Positions 42,057-55,359 are shown, counted from the first letter of the stretch. The stretch: DNA of 64,000 nt from Xestospongia muta (GCA_963693285.1 OY848918.1:14816263-14880262), one strand, 5' to 3'. The notes: generated by a model from the letters alone, not told the origin. Numbers and translations: made by a program.

Positions 42057-43419
42057 GTGCTCCTTCATTATTCCTACATACAATTGTGTTCTATACATAA
42101 TGATAAGATCATATCTTATAACTGAATTATACTAATAATATGACATTGTGTGTATAGTACATAGACATTGCATAGTTGTACAGACATTTTTGAATATAAG
42201 CCTCATATAAATACTATTAACTATGTTGATTGTTAAAGATCAAGTGGCTTAACAGAATAAAATACTGCAACATATGTTTAAAACATTTAACTCTTGATAA
42301 ACAAACGATTTTACTGAAACTATGGTTCTCCTAAATTCTAGCTAATTATTATAAAATTTCAAAGTATACTTGTAATTATATATAGTGTAATGGCAATGCA
42401 TATTTGAATTACATACTAAAATGACATCATACAATATTCTTATAATATTCATTTACTTCAATGTTCTGTCCTAGTAATTACAGCAAACATATCACAATTG
42501 AGACTTAATAGAGTAGCAACATCCAAATAAGAGAATGATATAAATCACTACAATTTAACAATATTAACTGATGACTTTAGTAGCTGGTTATAAGGACTTT
42601 ATGTATACAGTACCTTTTTATCATTCACTTTCTTTGGCATCACTACAATTTAGTGATAACCTTTGACAGATGCTACTAAGGCCTCTAAAATTAATAAGAG
42701 AGATGTACATTAAATTAGAGAACAATTTCACATTCTCAAAGACTATATGTGATTATTAAACCACACACAAGTACAAACAGTAATAATTTTGTGCTAAAAA
42801 TGCATTTACAGTGTATACTATAGTTTTGTATATAGTTGTAAATTCTTTTAAAGCAAAAATTGATCTTCTAAAATACTCAAGAAATCTTATTCAATGTCAA
42901 CAAAAATCGTCAAAAATCTATTCAAGTGAACAGTTAAACTGGAGACTATATTGATCTATAAATGATCTTAATTCTTTAACAGTGATGATAACATAACATA
43001 AACTATTAAATATTGTGGGTATTGTATTAATTTGAGCATTCTCATTAATTTAGCATACTACTGAAGACAATCATCTAAATTCTGGAAATGCCACCAAAAC
43101 CCAAAAAGTATTGTAGAGACTGTTTGTCTGCAAGAAAGCAGACAAACAGAACGACAATATCATAACTTAAATTTACGTTAGGGTTACACTGCTTAATGAC
43201 TTTTCTTAGCAGTACTGTGAGCTAATTCATGGGTTGCCATGGTGACGATACTGTAAAATATACAGGGGTGTTTAATGCATGATGCAGTTTATGTACACGT
43301 ATTTATGAGTTCATTTAATGAGACTGATGTATCCTACTACTATATATAACACATAGGACACAATACTGAGTATACAACAAGTAAATGAAAATTTTTAAAA
43401 CAATCCTAAATTGTAGGAA
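42057..43419. other. Intergenic DNA with a short perfect hairpin
   Basis: AT-rich. At 43120-43149 a perfect 12-bp stem CTGTTTGTCTGC with a six-base loop could form a hairpin. No gene recognised. Confidence 0.4.
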
Positions 43420-43703
43420 TAGGAATGACAGTATGGACATCCCTACATAGTAGCCACAATAACAAGGGCAAAATACTTTTTAAAAACAGTTGTATTAGGC
43501 AAACATTTCCATTACAAGTCTAAAGTAAAAGACTGTTAGTTAGATAGAAAGTTCTCATCGTTATCATCCCTACTTTTAATGAATTGTTTTAGAGAATTTT
43601 GTTTAAGGAATGTACTGACAATGCTGTAACAAAATCTTTCAAATAGTGTTTATGTACTTCTATGAGGCTACTAAATAGTGATATCCATACTTTTATTTTT
43701 ATG
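43420..43703. mobile_element. MITE-like element, family B (reverse copy)
   Basis: Starts TAGGAATGACAGTATGGACA and runs in parallel with the reverse complement of 53331-53584 through shared blocks such as AAGTCTAAAGTAAAAGACTG and TTTTGTTTAAGG-ATGTACT. The right end is a degraded inverse of the left end. Confidence 0.65.
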
Positions 43704-43764
43704 TTAAAGTTGTTTGAGATGTTTTATGTCGCTACATTATATTATTTTTTTAGAAATTATTTAC

Positions 43765-44330
43765 TTATAATAATAATAATACTAAATTTGTCTTACTTCA
43801 TTATAAAACTACTAGATTATTGTAAGTGACTGTAGTTAAATACAATGTACAATTATTTTGAAGCTCTTATATAAACATAATATCATTGGAATACATCAAC
43901 AGCTAATATAGTTTCATAGATTAGTTGTATAAACTTATTGATAAAACTCAATTCTGAACATTTAGAATTAAAGACAACAATATTAAAAACAACTTCAACT
44001 TTAATAAAAAGGTTTAGTAAAAAGTAATCACTACAGCAATACTAATAAAACTATCTAATTTATTTATATCATAAAAAATGACAATTAGCAAACTTGTTTA
44101 TGAATCCTGGAGGATAAAAACACTTTATGACTAATACTGTTTCACTTCTTCAGCTTCCAACGTTTTCTTCTCATTTTGATCTTCAGAAAATGTTGTCTCA
44201 GTAGACACAATACCTTCTATCTTTGATTCTGTCTTCATACTCTCTAAAGCTGTCTCAGTAACACTTTCCTCGCATTGTCTAATAGTTGTGCGTGAACTGC
44301 CTGTTATACCAGGAACACGTTTGTTTTTCT
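43765..44330. repeat. Tandem duplication unit: GPCR 3' end, copy 2
   Basis: 43765-44330 is co-linear with 44335-44945 (GPCR 3' UTR and end of the last exon). The two units lie head to tail. The downstream unit contains an additional TTTA microsatellite at about 44490-44560. Confidence 0.75.
44131..44328 (-). pseudogene. Duplicate of the adhesion GPCR C-terminal tail
   Basis: An open frame from about 44328 to TAG 44131-44133 reproduces the GPCR tail: [23 protein letters not shown] and DQNEKK are shared. The seven-helix part is missing, so this is a non-functional tandem fragment, or an alternative last exon lacking its acceptor. Confidence 0.75.
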
Positions 44331-44487
44331 TACTGATAATAATACTGAATTTGCTTCATTTCCTTATAAAACTACTAGACTATTGCAAATGATGTAGAAA
44401 ATGCAAAGTACAATTATTTTGAAGCTGTTATATAAACATAGATCATTGGAATACTTCAACAGCTAATATAGTTTCATAGATGATTTG

Positions 44488-44562
44488 TGTAAGATATTTA
44501 TTTATTTATTTATTTATATATTTATTTATTTATGTATTTACTTATTTATTTATTTATTTTTT
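44488..44562. repeat. (TTTA)n microsatellite
   Basis: About 17 TTTA/TTTG-type tetranucleotides, in the 3' flank of the GPCR gene. Confidence 0.9.
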
Positions 44563-44741
44563 CAACTCTGAATATTTTCAAAATATTAATAAGAATAATA
44601 ACATTAAAAACAACTTCAGCACTAATAAAAGGGTTCAATACAAACTAAACACTACAACTGTTTTAATAAAAATAATTATTTATATCACAAAAATGGCAAT
44701 TAGCAAGCTTATGAATCGTGGGTGATATGCACACTTTGTGA

Positions 44742-45986
44742 CTAATACTCTTTCTCGTTTTCAGCTTCCTGTATTTTCTTTTCATTTTGATCCCCAATAA
44801 ATGTTGTCTCAGCAAACACGATACCTTCTCTCTTTGATTCTGTCTTCAAAGTCTCTAGAGCTGTCTCAGTAACACTTTCCTCACGTTGTCTGATTGTTGT
44901 GCGCAAACTGCCTGTTATACCAGGGACACCTTTCTTTTGTTTCGTGAAAAATGCAGATGATGCGAATTCATTGAAATCTTTACCTGTAACACCAAAGAAC
45001 CATCTCTTCCAAGTATTCCTAACTTCTTTGGAACGAAGACAATGCATTATAAAAATGAACAGACCATGAAAACCAGTGATAATCACAAACAATGCAGCAA
45101 AGAGATCTCGTACTGTCTTATTGGTATGAATATCTTGAGTGGCTAACAGTCCAATACCCCATCCGAGACCAAGCAAAATAGACAATGTTACAGTTATAAT
45201 AAGTTGTTGGCGAACAAATGTTATGTTATTATTGTTCTTTTTTTTGATATCTGACTGGAAGTTCTTTCGTAGAAGAGAAACAATGATGATAATGAACACC
45301 GCCCAATTGAACAAATATATAATCAGAAATGGAACTATCATACCAATATAGTATGGTTCATTAAAGGCACGACAACTATATAATAATAAAATGTAGACAT
45401 TTTATATACAAACATAACAAATGTACTTACAAATGATCACTCATGTACTTTTTATAATTGGGAGCAAAACAGAACAAGACAATGAACAATGGAGTAACTA
45501 CAAGTAAGAAATAGTTATATAGTCCATCATATCACCAGTACTTACTCCATGATAATATGGTGGCTTTTAAAACAAAATGATGAATTTTTCTCCCAAGAAC
45601 AATAACTAAATTCATATATAAATTAATAGCTTCAGCAGCCATGATCATGAAAGTTGCTAAAAAGAAATACTGTAATACAACAGCTGTAACAACACAGAGA
45701 CCAGAGATAGTTCGACTGTGGACAGCAAAAATAAAGGCAATATAAAGACCCATTAAAGCAAAACATAAGTTAAGAAGTAGTTGTCCATGATCAGATGTGC
45801 GTAGTTTCCTATCAGGACTAGATAACAAAGTAAGTATAAATTAATAACATACTTGTTAGCAAAGTAAGAAATGATAGTAATAGTCAGACAAAAGATAGAG
45901 ATAATGATACCAACGTAAGTCACAGAATCTAAGAACAATGTCAGTTCAGTTTGTTCTATTGGTTCATTAATAACAGGAGATACATC
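44742..45986 (-). other. Seven-helix and tail part of the adhesion GPCR
   Basis: Exons 45853-45986 (helix 1), 45546-45817 (helices 2-3; [32 protein letters not shown]), 45431-45497 (helix 4) and 44742-45375 (helices 5-7 and tail; [25 protein letters not shown]). These are canonical family-B2 motifs; lengths and spacing are normal. Confidence 0.9.
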
Positions 45987-48900
45987 CTATAAATCATAAT
46001 AATAAATAACAATATTAATTCTCTCATTACTTACCAGTAATATAGCAAAATTAGTAAGATGATTGCATTCACATAAAATTTCTGTTTTATTAGTAGTAGT
46101 GTTATGACATCCTTTATTAGACCAGTCTCCATATCCATCTAACATGAGCAATTATCTTAAAACAATAAGTAACTCAACTTACTGTCTAATGATTGATTCC
46201 AGAATGAACATTGTGGAGATGACCCATTTAAATTCTATAACGAAATTAGAAAATTTATTACCAAACACATACCACAATACTTACTGGATTAATCATGAAA
46301 CTAAGACCTACAGGAGGATCCAGTTCACTTATTCTATCTGTTCCTACAACAGTAGTTGAAATGATGACACTACCAATCTCAAGAAAGTTATTATTTCTTC
46401 TCAGAAATAGAGAGTCGGTAGTGAAGACTGAATGAGTGATTCTAGTATTATTAGTAATAATTGAAATTATACTCAGTAAATTGTGTGGCAAACTGATAGA
46501 TGCAGTATGTTGTTGACTAGTTGTTCCAAATACTAAATCATTAGAGTTAAGAGTTTGATTTCTATCTGAAAATCCTCTATAATTTACACTGAATGTTTGA
46601 CCAGATTGTGTAAATTCTAAAATATCCAGTTGTTGTAGAGATACAGCAAATGATTGTTGTGTTATTATAACTGGTTCAGAAATATTACTAATTGGTAGAC
46701 CCTCTACAACTGACTCAATAGCTTCTAACATTCTATGTGCAAAAAGACATTATTGATATCTGATAATATACAAAGTTAACTGACTTAGCTGATGTGTTAG
46801 ATTTTTCTTGGCTAGTCTGTAAAGTTTTTTGATTGACATTTAAAATATTGTCAACTACTTCAAAAAAGTTAGTAGACAGCTACAAATAGAACAACAAATA
46901 GTTTGTCAGAACAATTACAAAGGATGTCTTACAGTAAAATTTCCTGATACATCTTGTGTAGCTGTTATCAGGACACTCACACTTGCTATCACTTCAGTAG
47001 AACCTAATCTACTGCTATTACTGGTGAGATTCTCCAGTTGTTTTACTTTTTTCACAACTTGTACCTGAACAAAAGTAATAGTTCAATCAATAATACAATT
47101 GAATATGAATGACTTACATTTCTTAGGTCACATATTTTATGAGTTAAATCACTGAAATTACAAGCTGCTACATTTGGTTCAGTCCACAAAGCTCCACTGA
47201 TGAAGTCTCCTCCACAATATCTAGTAGCTTGAAGTATTCCTCCTCCTTCTGAACTCTTGTAACCACAAGGACAGCTCTTGATCACTTGTACTCCAATGTT
47301 AGCTTCAGGCCACAAAATAGTGATATTAAGATCTTGTCTACCAGAATGTGATGGTATTGTAGTATTGGTAGCAGGACAACCATCTTGATGAAGTTATATA
47401 CACTCAATTTATGTTAATAATATTGACATACCAAATCTCACCACTTTATCTAATAAAACATTAACATTGATTTGTATACTTAGTGCAGCCAATTGATGTT
47501 GTACTCCAACTCTGAGTTGTTCAGTAGCTTCATTCTTTGTTACCAAAGTAACAACAATAGGAAAAGTATTAAGCTGTGTAGTGTAACTGAAATTTTAAGA
47601 GAGGAATATTATGTCATTGACTTAAAGATACACACTTACTTAATGTTACTTGAATCAAGAAGTTGTAAGAATAAAATGAAAGTATTCGAATTGTTTTGTA
47701 AACTGTTACCAGAAAATAAACTGTTACTCTGCAAAATGTATTGTAATATTATGGCTCTTTATATTAATGGACAGTACCTGATGAATAACACCCTGGATTA
47801 TCTCCAATACAGTCCTATTGGTTGTCTTATAATCATCTGATATGTGCATCTCAGCTTTATATTGAACAACATCTACATTAAATATTAAATTGTCAATAAA
47901 ACATTAAATCTTTTATTTCAATTAGTACCTGAAATATTTAATATAACACTTGAAGAATTTACTGAGGCTATACTTCCTCTAACTATACTCTTAGCTTCAC
48001 AGTGATAGAATCCTCTATCATTTAAATTCAGTTCAGTAAACATCAATACAGAAGGATCATTGTTGTCATTTAGAATTAACACATCATTTTTATACCACAA
48101 AATAGTAGGAATAGGATTACCAGTAGCTCTACAAGTAAGATTAACAGTGGAATAAAGATTCCCTGATGTATTTCTAGGTGGTTGTATAATTTCTGGTAAA
48201 ATGTAGATTACCACGACTGTATAAATAAATATATTGTAACACAGTATGTATTGCTTCATCTAAACTTACCATGTTCACAGTTAATACCAGTATATCCACT
48301 AGAACAATCACACAAATATCCATTACTCAAACTGTGACATTTACCATGTTTACCACAAGGAGAATTCAAACAGTAGTTTGTTGGTAAAGCTGAAAATAGA
48401 CAATTACAAATGAAAATCATTTAAGTCACTTACATTCAATTACTCGGAGTACATATGGTGTCATTAAAACAGTTTCAGTTTTAACTGTATTATCAGCTCG
48501 ACAGGAGTAGCTACCATTATCATTTCCTCTCAAATCTTTGATTGTTATTACACTTGTAGTAGGAATGTAGATTGTGCGAAAACCATTGGACTCTTGTGAT
48601 GATACAATTGTTATTCTGCTTGTGTTCAATAAGAATTGGCCATTTTTTCTCCATACAATAACAGGTTGTGGAACACCATCAGCAGTACAGTTGAATGACA
48701 CATATTGTCCTTTATTTTTGGTAACAAATGTTCCAGTATTATTTAATATGACTGCATTAACTAAAAACAAACAAGATTGCAAAATATTCTTTAAACTTGA
48801 ACAAAATACTGTGTTTTGTGTAAAATTGAATATTCTTGAATAAATTAGAGGTACTATATACATGTGGCCAAGTAATTATAAATAACTTTCAGCAATATAT

Positions 48901-51900
48901 AGATGACTGGTCAGTGTTTAAATCATTATTATAATAGCAAGCTCTCTATCTTAATGTCAATAGTAATGCAATTAGAAAAAATATTTTTTTAATATCTGAC
49001 TGTACATCTATTGAAAATATAAGTCAATCCAAGTCTTATAATAATAATGAATTGACCACATCTTACTCACCATAAACAGTGAGTGTAGACTTTAGAGCAT
49101 CACTGCCATAAGCATTGCTGACTCGGCATTCATATATACCAGTATTTTCTAAATGAACTAGATTCAATCTCAAAATACCAGAATCTAAATCACCACTTAG
49201 AAATTGTGAACCATCTTTGTACCATTTCAAATATAGAGGAGGACTACCCTAATAAAATATAAAATCACTTAATACTTAACTGAACACAAACTAATCACTA
49301 ACTTGTGTTATATTACATCTAATAAGAACAGTTGTACCATTAGCTACTATAGCATCTTGTCCAACATCAATAGTAACATTAGGAGGTATTTGTGTTCCAA
49401 GACTAAGTGGTGTGTTAGTAGCAGCTGGTTTAACACGACGAACAATCAGTGGAGCAACTGAGAGAGTTGAAGACAGAGATAATTCATAGATTTAAATATT
49501 GCTGTTAACAATAATAAGTAAAAATAAGCAAACTTGATCACTCAAAAGTTTCATTACATATGTTTATTGAATAGTTGTTATATTATCATTAATAGACAAG
49601 TACAATTACAAAAAGATGATGGTACTACTATCCTACTATCTTGTTTTTGCCTTGCTTGTATTGAATTGACAAAGAAATGAAGTTAAATTTACTAATAATA
49701 TATATTTGGACCACTAAATAGCAGTCATGTACCATTCAAGTCAAACCCTAAGCTGGATTCTAAGTGTAATCCTGAACTAGACCCAGATAAAATAAAAAAC
49801 AAACTAAATAAAATTAAAAAAAAAAGATTTTTAAGAAACTGCTGCATGAGCTCCTGTTTTGTCTTACCAAGTGTATCAGTTGGAGTAGGTGAAACCATAG
49901 GAGAGATAGAAGAATGTGGATGACAACCAATATTAGTTACATCATTACAGCAATCGTTAAAAAAGTGACAGATTTGATCACAATAGCATCCATTATTTCT
50001 ACAGTTTTGTGATAGGGACCATACACAACATCCAGAATTGCTGAGATTAAGTGCCAAACATGAGTCTAAAATTAACACAACTTAAAGAATTAATTTAATT
50101 CATAGTGCTTATTTACTTGTAGCTATAGGATTAGAAGAATTGGCAGGATGACAACCAATGTCAGCTACATCAATACAACAATCATTAGCATTGTGACAGG
50201 TTTGATCACAATAGCATCCATTATTGCTACAAGATGGTGACAGGGACCATACACAACATCCAGTATAGCTGAGATTAAGTGCCCAACATGAGCCTAAAAT
50301 TAACATAATATGAATGATTTAATTTAATTCATAGTACTCATTTACCTTGAGTAACACTTGGTGTAGGTGTTACTATAGAACCACTTGAAGAAGATAAAAA
50401 ACTTGCTGTAAGATGCGTACTACTTGTCAAAGGATATAGAGTTTTAAATTCTGTACATAAAATGTCAAAGGATATAGAGTTTAAACTCTGTATCTACATA
50501 AAATTGTAATAAAATTAGGAAAAACCATACAGAGAAAGAAGAAGGAGGATGACAATCAATATCAATATCAATATCATGATGCATGTTTATAAGTGTAAAA
50601 TGTGGTGCAGTTAAATTTGTTCACAAAATACATTTTCATCATTAAATAGTAGTCATTTACCATTTAGCCCAGACGCTAAGCCAGATCTTGAGTATATACC
50701 AGATCCAGATACTGCATATAATTGTGTAAACACATGAAATAAAAATACACCGAATTAATTATTGCTTTTAAAAAGAGTTTAAAAAACCTGTGACTAATGT
50801 ATTGTACGGGGTTCTGATTTATTCTTACCAAGTGTATCAGTTGGAGTAGGTAAAAATATAGGAGAGGAAGAGTAAGAGTAAGCAGGATGACAACCAATAT
50901 CAGCTATATCACTACAACAATCATTCATTTTATGACAGTTTCGATCACAATAGCATCCATTATTGCTACAAGGTGGCGACAGAAACATTATACAGCAACC
51001 AAAATAGCTGAGATTAAGTGCCAAGCATGAGCCTATAATTAATATAATATGAACAATTTAATTTAATCATTTACCTGGAATAACAATTGGTGTAGGTGTA
51101 GCTATAGAACCATTGCTTCTCAGAATGTTAATAGGATTTAACTTCATCCTCCCAATGTAACTGTACCCTGCATAAGAACTCCAACCATAGATAGAAATAA
51201 GCAATTTGCCATTTATGTTAGGATGTGCTACTGTATTGGTACCACTAAAAGATGTTGAGTACCCATATCCATAGATAGAACCATCTGAAGCATATATTAG
51301 AACCCATGGTGGATTGGTAAGAACGTTGTTGATCAATAAACTCTGGTTAAAGTAAATATCATTTGGTACAACCACACTGTAATAACTAGTACCACTTGAT
51401 AGTAATGCAGAGAACTGGATGGAGTGTTCATATTGTTCTATTGATGGCACTGTGTTAAGAGAAGGATCACCAAAATTGCCACCAGCATAGCGTGTACTAA
51501 CAGCAATTTGAGCAACATAGATTGGTTGGTCAGAGATAATACTACAGTATACATTGTTGGTTGTGTAAAACCAATTGATGTTGTTTTCATTGAATTTGAT
51601 GTTTTCTGCATTGTAATTTGAACCACAGGTTTTGACTGCATTTGTTTTATTGTTAGTAGCAATCACTTTGTAACTTTGTCCATTGTTTCGACCCATGTGA
51701 GGTGGTAACAAAAATGTCTTTCCCCATGTTATTGTTGGTGTCAGTTGTGTAACAATAGTGTCAGCATCATAAGTTCCAGCTGGAACTTGGGCAGCTTCAT
51801 GTCCACTGATAATTGTGAGTGGATTATCAGATATAATTTTGGTTCCAGTAAGATCAACATGTGGTTTAAATACCAAAAATGTCTGAAGTGAATGAAGAAC

Positions 51901-52445
51901 AAAGTTGAAGGAATGTCCAGCTAAGAGTGTTATATTAACAGCAGCACTGTCTTGAGGATCTGATGGAACAATAATGTCATTGTTTGGAATGATAGTCACA
52001 TTACTGTTATTAAGACAACCAATAATCATGAACTGACTTGTCTGACCAAAATGACCAAATGTAGACACCACATAGTATGTGTATTGAGTTGTTGGCTGTT
52101 TATGACAAGGAAGAGCTAGATAAGACATGAAATCTGACCTATGGAAACTACATGCAATAACTGATATTGTGTCTGTGTCTAGGGAATAAACTTTAAGACC
52201 CTTTCTCCTCCAGAAATAAGTATGATCTAATACTTCATAACTTGCTGGTATAGTGACTTTATGAGGATTGTGATAACTAGTTGTACCCATATATGAGAAA
52301 TTGTCATCAATTGATGTGATTTTGAAAGTAACAGGAGTTGTTTTCATAGTATGAATATACAACATATGCACATTAGATCCATATATGTCCTTATAGAATC
52401 CAACAAAGAACTCACTACTGTATGTGCTGAGGTCAATCTGTGACT
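44742..52445 (-). CDS. Chimeric adhesion GPCR: IgGFc-binding-type, 3 SMB-like, Ig-Ig-EGF-Ig, HRM-like, GPS, 7TM
   Basis: Predicted adhesion-family G-protein-coupled receptor of at least 1,895 residues. Twenty-five exons from 52445 to the stop at 44742-44744 sum to 5,687 nt and are phase-consistent throughout; a first exon ending in phase 1 (with start and signal peptide) is required upstream and was not found. The joins between the N-terminal block, the SMB block and the Ig block are all phase 1, which permits but does not prove one transcript. Autoproteolysis at the GPS and G-protein coupling are expected from the family. The tail (from [16 protein letters not shown]) is Ser/Thr/Glu-rich. 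Alternative: two genes, splitting at the 49458-49732 intron, the longest intron in the SMB-Ig stretch. Exon coordinates are in the block entries. Confidence 0.8.
46035..47872 (-). other. HRM-like, GAIN and GPS part of the adhesion GPCR
   Basis: Exons 47778-47872, 47640-47728, 47432-47586, 47118-47383, 46933-47064, 46785-46879, 46285-46732, 46183-46234, 46035-46138. Exon 47118-47383 contains [17 protein letters not shown] and [12 protein letters not shown], the hormone-receptor-motif pattern that precedes GAIN. The GPS is split over two exons: CSFWNQS, then W-x3-GC and [12 protein letters not shown], with the cleavable H-L-T triad intact. Confidence 0.85.
47929..49457 (-). other. Ig-Ig-EGF-Ig part of the adhesion GPCR
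   Basis: Exons 49303-49457 plus 49071-49248 make the first Ig ([23 protein letters not shown]). 48434-48760 is the second Ig ([19 protein letters not shown]). 48270-48389 is an EGF module ([12 protein letters not shown] ... [12 protein letters not shown]). 47929-48192 is the third Ig ([18 protein letters not shown]). Phase 1 borders make these modules shuffle-compatible. Confidence 0.85.
49733..51032 (-). other. Three somatomedin-B-like modules with Ser/Pro-rich linkers
   Basis: Cys-rich exons 50829-51032, 50117-50293 and 49868-50065 each carry NNGCYCD-x2-CH-x4-DCC-x-D and end in GCHP, matching the C-x-CD-x2-C-x4-DCC core of SMB. Linker exons 50661-50711, 50346-50405 and 49733-49771 are short, Ser/Gly/Pro/Thr-rich and phase 1-1. 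The modules are close paralogues (ALNLS, GCC), evidently duplicated with their linkers. Confidence 0.75.
50428..50500. repeat. Tandem duplication in an intron (~37 bp)
   Basis: TGTCAAAGGATATAGAGTTT occurs twice, about 37 bp apart, each followed by a similar AAA-TCTGTA-ACATAAAA. Confidence 0.8.
51075..52445 (-). other. IgGFc-binding-protein-type N-terminal domain (exon)
   Basis: One large exon begins after TTATTATAG at 52446 and ends at CCAG|GTAAAT (51075). Family signatures include [42 protein letters not shown] and WGKTFLLPP, as in the N-terminal domain of FCGBP and related mucus or cell-surface proteins. The open frame extends upstream past the acceptor to a TAA with only an internal ATG (MFFIIES), so that ATG could also be the start, but it would give a poor signal peptide. 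Confidence 0.82.
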
Positions 52446-53330
52446 CTATAATAAAAAACATAACATTTAAATATAATAGGAAGAAGGTAATTATTAAGAT
52501 CAATTCTAGTTAAGTTAAATTTAAGAAATACATAATATATATGTAGTGTATGTACAGAAAAGTTCTTATAAGTAAAGGAAATGTAGGGATGGCTATATCT
52601 CATTTAAATAAACACAAATATATAACGATGGTTGGGATGGATGCTATGACATGACAACACTTTGCACAAAGGTACAATATATACCACTGAATGAAAATTT
52701 TCAAAAAGGCCATTTAATATTGGGATACTGAGTAGTAAAAACATTTTAAAATCATGATTTTTGTGTAAACATTTGTAGCACTGCCTATGTAGGGATGTTA
52801 TGATGCTCAATTTTCTTCTTATGTTTGCACCATGATAACTACAAAAGTAGAAGTCTTATAAGATTTTTTGCACACAGAAAGGTGTTTGGATCACTTTAAC
52901 AGTGAAAGTAGTTGTTTGCATAAAGCTTTGTGAGAGACACCATTTTTATTACTTATAATCATGTTTATGGAGGTCATTAGTGAAGGTTTGTAGGGGTAGT
53001 ATTCTTTCTATCATGAGGCTTTTATCGAACTTTCTTCTTCATCCCTTTTTTCCTGTTTATTAAGGATATATCAAATTTGTTTTACCTTCTAACTATCAAG
53101 AAACACACATCTTTACAGTACATCATCAGTTGAATTACCTATATTTCTGGCTTGATTACACACATATATACATAATTCATTTTTTCTGATACATGTAATA
53201 TATTATTATTATTAGTCATTATAAAATTATAGTAATGCTCTGTTGTGCACTCATTAAATATGTAATAATAAAAAGGATTGTGAACACATGCACTTTAACA
53301 AATTTATAATTCAAATAAAAGTAACACAAA
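52446..53330. other. GPCR upstream region
   Basis: The missing first exon should lie here or further right. No minus-strand ATG with a signal peptide and phase-1 donor was recognised. 52559 onward is duplicated at 30986-31790. Confidence 0.4.
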
Positions 53331-53584
53331 TAGGAATAGCAGTATAAACATCCCTACATAGTAGTAACACAGAAGCACCTGAACACAAGTTTTTATATTT
53401 GAAAGTTTTTTTTGCCACATTGTTAGTACATCCCTTAAACAAAATCCTCACTTTGTATCTAAACGAACAGTCTTTTACTTTAGACTTCTTATGGGACTGT
53501 TTGCCTCATTAAATTTTGTTGCAATAAATATTATGCCCTTAATATCGTGGCTACTATGTAGTTATGTCCATGCTGTCTTTCCTA
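53331..53584. mobile_element. MITE-like element, family B
   Basis: Left end TAGGAATAGCAGTATAAACA and right end ...TGTCCATGCTGTCTTTCCTA are inverted copies of about 35 bp, bounded by TA. A related but left-diverged copy lies at about 31390-31650 and a reverse copy at 43420-43703. Confidence 0.65.
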
Positions 53585-54049
53585 TTTTGTAGTTGTTATA
53601 ACATCTACTGAGTAGGAAAGGCAGTATGTTAAAAGTTGTTAAAAGCCTTCTAGTTTTATGGTTATTGTGCAGCAAACAGAACAAAGAAGAAAAAACATTG
53701 TGCCCTCCCACAGTACTATTGCTTGCCTGATCATTGCATCCATTGTTAATAATAGTAATATACTTATGTATATTTTTTAAATATTCAGAACATATGTGTT
53801 GTTTGTTTGTAGACCCTCAAGTGTTAAGTAGACATTAGCTGTTAGATCGGATGGTGAGTCAGTTTGACAACATTGAGTGTTTGTTTGCATTTCATCTATC
53901 ACCCAGTCAACTCTATCTCTGATCCTCCTGTCTATAGTAAGTCAAATGCCACATCTATCTTTGAAACCTATCCCATGACTTCCAATGACATACTTTCTAA
54001 TTGACAGCCACCCCCACATCATTCTTTCAACTACAACACCCTATATATA

Positions 54050-54870
54050 ATCTATTGGAATACTAGAATGATATCACCGAAAATTAGTGAACTTTGTCTG
54101 ATTGCAGTAACATTATGTCATTTGTCTCAGAGTTCTCAATTGTTATATTTCAAGTCCTGATTTGCCAAAGAACTGAAATATGGTCAATGATCTGACTTGC
54201 TTTTTCATACCTAACTGTTACAACAAAAATTACAGCATCTAAATGCCTGTAAAAAAACACGCATTTGGAACTTGTTTCTTCATTTGTCAGAGAGCCTGTA
54301 TGATATTGCCACAGAAGTTCCTACCTTGGTCACTGTGAATAAACTTGGGCACACCAACTACTACTGACCATTTCATTTAACTAAAACAGTAATATTGCAA
54401 AACTTTTCAAAGAAATGTGCTTTAATTAGTGGAAAAGCCTCCACCCACTTTGTAAAGATGATAGAGATGAGTGATAACTAAGATGCGTTTGTTTCTCCTA
54501 CATGTGACCGGTAGCGGTCACATGATATCCCATGATATCTTCTCTAAGGGGTACAAGGAAAAGATTGGTATCAAGGGGCTTAAGCATCAACAGATGGATT
54601 TTGCTGTTGACAGACCTTGCATTCCTGGACATAAGAGGCAATGTTGTTGATGTACCCAGGCCAGTATACCCTTTCCTCAATTTTGGTCTGAGTTTTCTTT
54701 AATGTGAAGTGACCAAAACTGCTATGTAATTAGTGAAATGTAATCTGCCATACTAAGTCAGGTAGCACTAACTGCTCTACACTAGGTCCCTTTAAAAACA
54801 GTCTGACTCTCCTAAATAGTATGCCATCATGACTTACAAGCCGCTTATCTTTTGCCAAAATGGGTGGGGA
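54050..54870 (-). pseudogene. Gypsy-type integrase relic (zinc-binding and core)
   Basis: The minus strand shows the HHCC linker region (KIEERVYWPGYINN, then C-x2-C in ECKVCQQ) at about 54590-54705 and, downstream, the integrase core motif PKFIHSDQGRNF at about 54305-54352. Frames differ between these blocks and stops interrupt them. It is an old LTR-retrotransposon fragment; no LTRs or other pol domains were recognised. Confidence 0.65.
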
Positions 54871-55359
54871 ACCTTGCCTCTTTCTTGTAACACCCTATTG
54901 TGTTAGCAATATCTGGATCTTGGTGAGTGTGGTTAAGGGATTATTATCCATAACTATTCTGAAGGTACAACTGTAAGAGGCCTAAGGGCACTATTTCTCA
55001 TTACCTGTATTTCACAATAACACCCTGGATCAGTACCCTTTGCCAACCTAGAGACCTAGACAGAGACGAAATATCTACCCTTGTCTTCACATAAATGAAA
55101 ATGTAGAGAGTCTCTCGACTCCACCCACTCATCCCAAAATTTATTATAATAATGTTTACAAATAAAAAACATTACAATTTCTTCCCTTTTTCAGAGGGAG
55201 CTGTCTCGGCTTGCAGGCAAACTGAAATTACACAAAAGGGATACACGTACACAATCAGTGGATTAAACACAAAACAATATTCACATTAAATTACACCCAA
55301 ATGAGTCATTAGATACAAAGTATCAGTTCATTGTTTCTTATGACTTTTACAAGATCTTT

